In this document: positions 55,783 to 64,000 of the stretch, one piece after another | Numbering within the stretch: the first letter of the stretch is position 1 | Layout: each line of letters begins with the position of its first letter | Origin: Shinisaurus crocodilurus | Taxonomy: Eukaryota > Chordata > Lepidosauria > Squamata > Shinisauridae | DNA: 64,000 bases | Direction: 5' to 3' | Assembly (NCBI GenBank): GCA_021292165.1 | Contig: CM037877.1 | Location: forward strand, 214,809,350 to 214,873,349 | Translations under genes and position numbers: made by a program | Notes under the pieces: generated by a model | Told to the model about the DNA's origin: nothing | Databases searched by the model: none | What the model saw: the letters and a program-made list of their open reading frames with translations, nothing else

Positions 55783-55882
55783 AACTCCTGTCTGAAACTC
55801 TGGACAGGCACTGCCAGTTGGTATAGACACTACTGAGCTAGATGGACCAATACTGACTTAGTATAAGGCAGCATCATGTGTG
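55783..55882 (+). repeat. SINE family B, 3' half
   Basis: Block ctgtctgaaactctggacag through ctagatggaccaatactgac and agtataaggcagcatcatgt. The tRNA-like head is missing. Confidence 0.75.
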
Positions 55883-55911
55883 CAATTTGAGTGCCAGGAA
55901 AAAAGTGATAT

Positions 55912-56395
55912 ACAGAGTGATCCTATGGCCCCCAGACAGTGTCTGGGGGGCCATAGGATTCTTCAGATTCCCAGATCCGAGGTCAGTTAGAGACAGTGCT
56001 CCAATCTCGGAACTGGGAATCTGTGCTCCGATCCCCCTCCCCTGCTTGCAGCTGGCATGGAAAGAACTGTGCTGGCAGCTTCCTCGAAGTCAGAAAAGTG
56101 ACCCTGGAGAAAGGGTAAAGGGGGTGTTCTGGGGGAGCAGGAAGAGGATACTGGGGCCACCAGGATATGAGGTATCCTGGTGGCACTGCAGCTTCCTTCC
56201 ATCCCTGTCTGATTCTGAAGTTCCCCTGCTAGATGGCCAAAATCGGCCCTCTAGCTGACTTTCAGAGTTAGAGGTGCGGGGAGGTGGAGATCACCTCTGC
56301 CACCTCCCCCCACTTTGCATAGGATGCTTGTAAGCCTCCAAGTTCAAAGGCTTATGAGCATCAAGGGTGCAACCCATTGGATTACACCTTTACTT
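55912..56395 (+). mobile_element. Non-autonomous DNA element, CCTATGG family, copy 3
   Basis: The left end holds a tight hairpin: cctatggcccccagac (55922-55937) pairs with gtctggggggccatagg (55941-55957), one extra G. The right end reads caacccattggattacacc, partly inverted to the left end. The interior matches copy 1 on the minus strand and copy 2 on the plus strand. A second palindrome (accaggatatgaggtatcctggt) lies at 56159-56181. Non-coding. Confidence 0.65.
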
Positions 56396-56605
56396 ATACC
56401 TGCAGCCCAAGTACTAACTGGAAGTGAAGATGTTTTGGTTGGGATGCTAGTACAATGGATGCACTATTTAAGAACCAGATCTGGACCCAGTACAACCATT
56501 TAATAAGCAGAGCACATACTTAGATAAGAAAGCCCTTATCATAAAGGTCTGTATTGAACTGCACATGCTGAGCAGGCTACTATTTATTCCCCTGATGGGA
56601 TAATG

Positions 56606-56825
56606 CAGGGCTGCAGAACCTGTGGGCCTAATCTGGCCCACAGAAGTTCCACATCTGGCCCACAGAGTCTCATTGGGTTCTTCCAGGGGGTGGGGCTTGG
56701 CCTCCAAGCTCTATCCCCTGGAGGTATCCCTGCTGTTATCTCCAATCTCAGATTGGAGATACCTGGGGATGTGGGTGGCAAGCGGCCAGTGCTGGAAGCA
56801 GCAGCCGTTCTTCCCAGCACTAGCC
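56606..56825 (+). mobile_element. Possible hAT-like element
   Basis: Starts cagggctgcagaacctgtgg, a hAT-type terminus like those at 11763 and 35739, with internal ctggcccacag words. An inner palindrome (atctccaatctcagattggagat) lies at 56738-56760. The right terminus is not identified. Confidence 0.45.
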
Positions 56826-56830
56826 AAGTC

Positions 56831-57825
56831 ATTATCCAATAATGAAAGAAGACCTTTTTTTAAATTTTTAGCTAACATGTTTGCTCAGGGATCTGTCCAC
56901 AATATATGATAATTGTCTGTGGCTGGCCATAAATAATAAACTACTACTGCGTTATATGATAATCGTCCTACCCAGTAGTTTCCTTAGCATAACTTTGGTC
57001 CTGCCGTATCGATTGTAAAACTTTATGAAGAGTTCCATTAGCATGACTTAAAAAGGATGTTAGGGGGGGAAATCAGCACTGCTTACGTTCAGGACATGAA
57101 TCTTGGCATGCTAAATACGACGCAGAATGTGCTAATGCCATTTCAGAGCCAAAACAGCAGAAGGACATCAAAAGAGTAGCACACACACACAAAAAGGATT
57201 TATTCTGCCAACTTCCAAGCACCTGAAATAAGTGACCTGCTTCAAAGATTCTATCAAGGCTTTAGATGATTCATGGAGAAGCTTTCCTCATTTTGGATCA
57301 AGACTGTCCAGTCAGAAGAAGCCTGGCAGGTTTGTGTCAGAGGACAGAAAGCAAGATGCCATTTTTGTGGTTTGGAGTCCATCCATGTTGGACACCTCCA
57401 TCAAGGAGCATTAGTTTCAAATTAAAAGTAAAGTCTTTCACTTGGATGCAATAACACCAGCCTTAGGGACATTGTAGAGAGGAGAGAGCTTGTGTTACTT
57501 TTTCAGCTCTGATTGCCTTAACAATTTTTAGTTTGCAATACACTTGCAGTCTATGGTTATTGCTACGTTCCAGTACATTTAACACCTCCTAAATGTGGGT
57601 AAATGAAAAATCACATCTACTACTCTGTTTTGCAAGCAAAACATTCTCTTGGTCGTGGTAGTTTCTTTTTGTGTTGTTTTTTTTAAAGCTGCTCTGTCTG
57701 AAAGAAACCAGAATACCACCAAACTGTTTTTAAATTCTGTATTTCTATGATTTATTATACTTCCTTCCTGCATACTGTGGACTGGAATATAAAAATGCAG
57801 CATTACATTAGATTGAATTATTGTT
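56831..57825. other. No recognisable feature
   Basis: Short AC run at 57181-57190. No coding or repeat signal recognised. Confidence 0.5.
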
Positions 57826-57916
57826 TAGGCTCAAAGTTCAATGAAGGAATATCCTAATCAAGCTTCATTGACTACACTGGGACTTACTGTAAACATGCAT
57901 AGGACTGCACTGAAAG
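57826..57916. repeat. Short palindromic dispersed repeat, decayed
   Basis: Core gggacttactgtaaacatgc and end ataggactgcactg match 7044-7136. The left half is poorly preserved. Confidence 0.5.
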
Positions 57917-58019
57917 GAAAATAAGAGGGGAAAAGGGACTTCAAAAGGTATTGTATTTGTACTAATTGCATCCATTCCTAATAAATCAAATTTGTCAATG
58001 ATGACACACATCTGAGTTA

Positions 58020-58345
58020 CCTCTTGTATGGACTGTAACACACTCTATATGGGGCTGCCCTTAAAAAGCATTCAGAAACTGCAGTTGATTCAAAATGCTG
58101 CTGCAAACATTTGGATTAGGGCTAGTCCTCTGGAGCATATAGCTTCTTCATTGCTCCAGTGGCACTGGCTACCACTGTTTTGGGGCTCAATTAAATGGCA
58201 CGTGATGCATCCACTTTGCTGTGGCTAAGTATATGTGGGTTTGGCCAGTGCCAGGATGGAAGGCCGTTTGGAAACCCCTTGTATGCTGCCTTGAGTTCCA
58301 AGATGGAAGAAAGGTGGGATACAAAGGTACCAAATACATACACTC
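58020..58345 (+). mobile_element. L2-like LINE ORF2 fragment joined to a 3' tail
   Basis: Encodes the L2-type late ORF2 pattern C-N-T-L-Y-M-G-L-P-L-K-S-I-Q-K-L-Q-L-I-Q-N-A-A-A followed by H-W-L-P-L (58028-58180), in a 66-codon frame. It then jumps to a retroelement tail (tgctgccttgagttccaaga, tgggatacaaag) at about 58284-58330, so an internal deletion removed the C-terminus. No clear simple-repeat tail. Confidence 0.65.
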
Positions 58346-59769
58346 ATACATTTCAAGCAGGACTAAGATACCAAAAGGACTGTCTTTTCTCATATAAACT
58401 TGCCCACTCTATAGGATCAGCTGGGTGGGGGCACTTTTGTGCATGCCACCTCTATCTGAGGCATGTGTGGTGGAAGGGAATGTGTGAGTGGGTCTTCCAG
58501 GTTCTGAAAATTCCCTGCACCAGGAGATGTCTGTCATTTTTGCTAGTTTTCTGTCATCTTTTGAAGACACACAACTGTCATTTAACCTATCCAGTTAGTT
58601 TCTTTGTATCCCCCCCCCCTCTATATTATCTGCATTTAGTTTTGGTTTTATTATAGATTTGATTTCTTTTATGAAGTTGTTTTATGGATTTTATATTTTT
58701 AATTACCTTGGGCACCACTTCATGGACATGTAGGATACATCTGACTACTAGAAATGGTTTCATGAATTCACTCCCCATGGAGGATTGGCTACAGGTGGAG
58801 ACTCCACCAAAAAAGTGCTCCTTTGGACTTTGCCTCCTGCTAGGCCATTGCCGTCCAGAATAATGTTTCTGGTTTTCTGGGGAAGAAATGGAGCAGTTAG
58901 GGAGGCTGATAGAAGAATCTTGACTGTAAATTTCCCTAGTTTCTCATCTCTCTCTCATTTTAATTATAACATTCTACTAATGTTGTCTTATAGTACAATC
59001 TGATCATATCCACAACTCTCTCTTAGTAAGGTTTATTATCTGTAAATGTGCAATAAAATAGAAAGTTCTTGCTGGGAACTTTTCCAACATCTCGCTATGC
59101 ATTCAGTTGATCAACACTGTATAGCACTTAACTGACACAAATTTAAGAATCCATTGCTAAGTCCCTACCAAAGGAGCTCTGGACATGTAGAACAGGAGTG
59201 GGCAGAAGGTAGATCAGGATGTGCTCTTGGTGATCTGAGGTAGATCGGCATAGATTTCTGACTCCCAATGGTTTCACAACAGCAGCAAACACAATTATTA
59301 ATTATCCCCACACCCTAGATTTTACAGCTGAAATTAAAACAGCTTGGGGGTAACCAGAAGTAGATGTTTGTGTGGAAGGACTGTCTATGAGCTCCATTCT
59401 TTAATTCTAAGTGTATGTCTTTTGTACTTGACTCCAGTTTGTGGATCTCTGGTTTCTAGTAATAAATCAAAGAAGATCCCGCAAGCCTGAAATCTTCCCA
59501 GCCTTGATGTAGATTATCGTTCTAAAGCCTTATTCATTCACACGTTGCTCACACGGAGAGCACTTATGTGTTGCAGCTGAAGCAGGGCCATACTGCTGGC
59601 CGCACCACCAATCATGTGTCCTTGGGCTAACCCCACCCTGACTTTTCCACACTGAGCATGAAAATCTGTAAGGAAACAGCTGGTTGTGCATAGGGATGCT
59701 TGTTCCATCTGTGTATCATGGACTGTCAGGCATCTTTCATTTCATCGCCCGCTTGGATGTATGAGAATT
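58346..59769. other. Mostly unannotated; one possible hAT-like segment
   Basis: 59193-59520 begins acaggagtgggcagaaggta and contains repeated gtagatc words, reminiscent of a hAT-derived element, but has no matching right terminus. C run at 58611-58619. The 153-codon frame at 58195-58656 (+) is a chance frame crossing the LINE tail. Confidence 0.4.
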
Positions 59770-59868
59770 TCATTCCATTTATGCTAATGTGGGTTAGTGC
59801 TAACTCACACTTGTGCTAATGCGCATTCATGCTAATGTGCATATTAGTGCAAGTGCAAATTTGTGCAA
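59770..59868 (+). repeat. TGCTAAT-word minisatellite-like tract
   Basis: Variants of tgctaatgtg, tgctaatgcg and gtgcaaat recur about seven times within 100 bases with irregular spacing. Confidence 0.65.
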
Positions 59869-60640
59869 ATCTTCCCAAAGAAGTAAAAAAAATGGTCTGC
59901 TAGTCCACGGAATCCACAGGACTCAGAAAAAGTTGCTCCTCTGTGGAATCCGAACTCATTTGAATCCATTGAAGATTTCTCCAGCATCCCTAGATAGGGG
60001 CTCTGTGTGATTGGGGCAAGCAGAATCAGGTGTCCCAGTTATGTGGAGCCCCAACACACAAGCAGCCACTCACATGTAGAGTTTCCTTTTCAGACCTTTG
60101 TGTTCAATGCATGAAGATCTGGTCAGGGCTAGCCCAAGGATGTGACTTTGGCTGCAGGGCCAGCAATGTGGCTCTGCTCCTGATGCAATATCAGTGCCCC
60201 ACAGATGGGTAATACATAACTAGCCATGACTTCTTAATAAAGACCTCCAGCTGCAAATCTGCAAAGTATTTCAAATCAAAGGGTTGGAACCAGAACTAGC
60301 CTTTCGTGAGAGGGAGGGCTCTGCTCGTGGAAGGTCCCTCTGCCTGATTAGGGGGCGATCCCTCCCCCGCACACACACAACAGCTCACCCCATTCAGAAG
60401 GGTGTCCTGACTCTCTGTGCACTACTTTCAGGGGCTGTTATGGGAAGGAGGGGGTGGGGAAATCCACTTCTGCCAGTGTAGTTGATCCAGCATAAATCTG
60501 GATCCAACCCAGTGTATAAAATTCAGACCAGCACCTGTCCTTCACAGACCCTGGTCCGCAGTCCCTTTTCTTCACAACTCCTTGGCCTGTTCACCTCCTT
60601 CCTGTCAACTGCTTACATATCCTTCTGTCCTAGATTCAGT
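59869..60640. other. No recognisable feature
   Basis: Frames up to 73 codons without motif. Confidence 0.45.
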
Positions 60641-60647
60641 GTATGGT

Positions 60648-61445
60648 TGTCAGGCCTACTCCAGTGCCACTGTGGGCCCTACGGTTTTGGATTCAGAAGC
60701 TGATTCAGACTTAGAGCAGGATGATTTAGAACCCAGTCTGGTCATGGGAAGCTCAGGGCCCGAGAGCTTGGCTCTGCCTGGCTTCCCATCTGATTGCAGG
60801 CTGAAAGAGGATGATACTCCCTATCAGCCACAGCTGCAGGGGTTGAGCTTGAATAAAACTTCTGCTTTGCAGCCTAGGATTGTGAGAACCAAGCAGGAGG
60901 AAGATTCCGCAGGGTAGGGTGTCTCGGGGCGTCACCCAGGTTAAGACGTCAACTGTAGAGGGCATAACAGAGATGCCTTCTTTGATGTAGTGCTCACTTA
61001 TGGGCCAGATTCCGCAGTCATGATAGATTGTCAGAAGGGGAGCTTTAGCAGCCTCTCCCCTGTATTTAAGCTGGTGTACAGGCTGAAGAGCCTTTGCTGA
61101 GAACATCATCTTAAGTGCCCAAAATGCTTTCTTGCCTGGACTTATTGTGAATCTTGAACTTTTGTCTGCCTTGAATCTTGTATTGTTAGGACTCTGACTT
61201 GCAATATATTGCTGGGACTCTGACTCTGTATGGATTCCAAATTGGGACTTGTCTCTTGAACAAAGCAATGTGTTGATAGCCTTTTGCCTATGCTACCTGA
61301 TTGATTGGGAATTATAAACACAGTATGCTCTGCCATGAAAATTCTGGAAAGCCAATCTGTGTAACCTGATCTACTGCAATAAAGAGCCTCCTTGTTATCT
61401 GTGATCTGTGTCAATTTGCCAGAGAGCGTCAGAAAGCCAGGCCTG
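60648..61445 (+). mobile_element. Candidate solo LTR (Gypsy- or ERV-type)
   Basis: About 800 bases beginning tgtcaggcctactcc. There is a TATA-like ctgtatttaagctgg near 61056, and a repeated gggactctgac type block near 61190-61230. A canonical aataaag polyadenylation signal at 61379-61385 is followed by a T/G-rich stretch. The order of promoter, transcript start and poly-A signal fits an LTR. No flanking duplication, primer-binding site or internal gag/pol region was found, so class and borders are uncertain. A 111-codon frame (60582-60917) crosses it and is not regarded as a gene. Confidence 0.4.
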
Positions 61446-62772
61446 TAAAAGGTTCTATCCCCCCTTCCTTGACCCCTGCTTTCCACAATTTCCTGCTTTC
61501 ACTGTCTCCACTTATCCTTCTCTATTCTCCACTTCCTCTTCTGTCTTTCCTTCAATCACTCTGTCTCTTACATCCCCACCCCAACACTTCACAGGTCCAC
61601 CAATTTCTTATCTCTGTATGCAGTTTTTCTCTTGGCTAACCTGCTTTTTCGTTTCTCTTAGAGAAACATCATCTTGTCAATGTGCCATATTCTCTTTCCG
61701 CAACTGCACTTTGAGGACTTGGATTTGGCAGAAAGAGGACAGGGGGCACCACTTTTTCTTTTTAGCTTACATACAGAATAATTATAGTGCATAACAGGCT
61801 ATCTCTGAAAAGCTAATGAAACAGTTTCAGGAAACACGATCAACTATCAAAAGTTTGTCCAATCCCTCTGTGAAGGAGATTCATGGTAGTTTCCAGCTAA
61901 GTACTTGGAAAGACAGAGGAGAGAGGATGAGTTTTTCAGCAAGGCCAGGCATTGTGGCAGCCTTGTTATCTCTGCTCACTGTATCCCATGTGCCTCCTCC
62001 CACGTTCACCCAGATGTATTGGGGCATGGTAACAGTGGACTTTGTGAGCCAAGGGCCACATCCAATTGCTTCCTCACAGCCTTAGAGCTGCCACATTGCA
62101 GGCCTTTAACTGAGACTATCCTGTGCTTACTGATTATCTGTTTGCACCCTATATTGGGTCTTCTGCTATTTTCACAAACTGGGGAAAAGATGAAGGGCAA
62201 CTGGCCAAGATTCATAAGAACCTAAAAACAAGGCCACCTGGTACCGTAATTACTATGTAGATGCATTTACTGGGGTAATTGATTCAATTCCCCTTTATCC
62301 TTTCTGCAAAGTGCACTTCAAGATCCAAGCACTTAAGAAATGCATCACAATAAAAATGCTTACAAATGGGGATTATAGGAAAAACAATCCCTCTCAATAG
62401 GGTTTTCAAATTGGTAACAGTAGACTGAAATTCAGAATCCCAGGGCAAACGATAAGGTAGGCAGTTTTATGCTGTAAGGCCTAATCTAGTACTTGGAGGT
62501 TACAGAGCAGCTTCAACAGAAATAGGTTTGGTACTTTGACATTACTGTGAGCGTCCTGGGGGAAGGCAGAGAAAGGGCAATAATAGTGTAACAAATCATG
62601 GAAATAAACTTTATGGCATTGTCTCATCAAGAGCACAAAAAGAAGCACAAATGGGTAGAAGTTAAGACAGAAACTATTTTGAAATTAATTTTGTATCAAA
62701 GTTTTTTTGGTATAAAGCTATATAAACCTATATAAAGCCCTAAATGGCCTGGGCCCAATGCACTTGATAGAG
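61446..62772. other. Mostly unannotated
   Basis: 61455-61640 is pyrimidine-rich. 62737-62765 (aaagccctaaatggcctggg) is a tiny L2-like ORF2 remnant. Frames up to 128 codons lack motifs. Confidence 0.45.
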
Positions 62773-62842
62773 CAGTGTTCTCCAGACTCCAAGCTTGGGT
62801 CCCCAGATGTTTTTGGCCTACAACTTCCAGCATGTCCCACAC
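62773..62842. mobile_element. hAT-like palindromic MITE, left half
   Basis: Order ctccagactcc, ccccagatgtttttggccta, caacttccagcatg matches the first half of the 9412-9529 family. The second half is absent. Confidence 0.5.
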
Positions 62843-63383
62843 TGCGATAGAGTATAAGAGTGGCAATGGTAGTGAATGTTTCTTATGATCAGAAAGACTG
62901 GCTCAGGGTTGAAGCAGATATGATGTGGGAGATCCGTCATCACTTCTCCTGCCTCTCTTTTTATTTTAAAATTGGTGTGGGGAGGGATTCCGATTAGAAC
63001 AGCAATGCTGGAGGAGGAGTGCTTCACCCTTTCCCCCTGATGCTGTTCTCCCAGTCTAAACCCCTCCCTTCAGCTACTATTACCATTGCTGGGGAAAAGA
63101 TAGCCATGATATAGACATGACAGCGGTGCTGCAGGGGTGTGATTTTGATCAGAAAATGATGCTGGGGGAAGAGTTAAGCATCCCCTTGTCCAAGCACTGC
63201 TGCTGCTTTGATCAAGTTGGCAGCTCCCCTGTAGCTGCATTACAGTTCTGAGAAAAAAATAAAATAAACTTTCCGGTTGTGGATCTCCTAGGTCATGTCT
63301 ATTTTTGCCCTGAGAGTGGCCCCTTAAAGTTGCCATCTATGGGTCAATTAGGGCTGCAAGGGTACACAGAAAGATACTGGCTG
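62843..63383. other. No recognisable feature
   Basis: Frames of 69 and 88 codons without motif. Confidence 0.45.
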
Positions 63384-64000
63384 GGTTCACACAACACTTT
63401 AAGCCCACAGAGGCTCTGAAGCCTCTGTGGGCTTAAATTTGCCCAGGGGCCCGGCAGTGCCCGACTAATGGCCATCTCCACTGCCCTCTTCCTTCATTGG
63501 TCCTCCTGCAGGTATCCCAGGGTACACTGCAGGAGCACTGACACACACACCCCAGTCTCATTTGTGCTAATCCCCCCCAGCACAAGGGATTCCCTCTGGT
63601 TTTGCCACTTCCTGAGGTGCTATCGACTTGGGGTAAATGGCAAAACTGAGGGGACAAGTGTTCATGCTGAATTGGAACTTTGCAGCCCACTGCTAACTAT
63701 TTCTTTTACATTTTAAAAAAAGTTGGGGTGGGGAGTGGAAAGCACCCTTTGCTAGCCCCTTGGCAAGGGCGGCAGCCCTTTTTTGCCACTCTAGCCAAGG
63801 GGCTCTGTGCCTTTTTGCCTTCTCAGTGGGTTAGCCTGTCGTCTGGGTTCAGACAACACATTAAACCTACTAGGGTTTTCTTAACCCTACTGCAAGCCAT
63901 GGCTCAGCAGGTGGTTTATAAGCCACACCAGGTTGGCTTAAAAACCACCACACAGGGTTCAGACAACACGCTAAGCCACTCTGCCACTTAACATACTGAT
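63384..64000. repeat. Palindrome-rich repeat (GGTTCACACAACAC family), runs off the window
   Basis: The starting motif gggttcacacaacac (63384) recurs as gggttcagacaacac at 63846 and 63956. A perfect 18-bp hairpin (63398-63415 / 63420-63437, loop ctga) sits just inside the first. The stretch after 63846 contains aaccctactgcaagccatgg and ggtggtttataagccacacc. Related to 20240-20399 and 28218-28765. Probably one or two non-autonomous DNA elements; the right part lies beyond the window. Confidence 0.5.

Noticed and set aside
58195..58656. 153-codon open frame on the plus strand
   Set aside because: Antisense-free chance frame crossing a LINE fragment and its tail; no motif downstream of the LINE part.

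Overview
This window looks like ordinary non-coding (intergenic or intronic) nuclear DNA from a squamate reptile, most likely a lizard. The evidence is its mix of repeats: CR1 and L2-like LINEs, an L1, an APE-type LINE, two tRNA-derived SINE families, many short non-autonomous DNA transposons (hAT-like, Tigger-like and foldback types) and very frequent microsatellites. The species cannot be fixed from sequence alone. I found no host protein-coding gene, exon series, rRNA or functional tRNA. Nearly all open frames are short chance frames; the only convincing protein-coding signal is decayed retrotransposon ORF2.

Layout. 1-9.4 kb: microsatellites, decayed SINEs, and an L2-like LINE tail split by a 451-bp non-autonomous element (7940-8390). 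9.4-15.6 kb: hAT-like MITEs, one with an exact 8-bp target duplication, two copies of an AGAGGAC-word MITE, and two SINEs of different families side by side. 15.65-18.57 kb: a nested structure in which an L1 3' part with a 16-bp target duplication is split by a 5'-inverted APE-type LINE with its own 14-bp duplication. 19.9-22.5 kb: a Tigger-like MITE, then a 5'-truncated CR1 on the minus strand whose reverse-transcriptase frame has a single stop, lying between two inverted arms of a palindrome-rich repeat. 22.7-38.7 kb: more hAT-like elements, L2-like ends, a 361-bp foldback element (32560-32920) and further AGAGGAC copies, one split by an L2-like end. 40-50 kb: short palindromic repeats, a larger hAT-like element, a degenerate tandem repeat of about 135 bp, and a 298-bp foldback (49805-50102). 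50-64 kb: a second and third copy of the 7940-8390 family, L2-like ends, SINEs, a candidate solo LTR (about 60.65-61.44 kb), and a palindrome-rich repeat running off the right edge.

Nothing here behaves as an operon, defence system or other cooperating gene set. The interest lies in insertion history: nested insertions datable by their duplications, a twin-priming inversion, and a 27-bp patch copied from 770 bp away. Family names come from recognised motifs without a database search, and boundaries without a stated target duplication are approximate.
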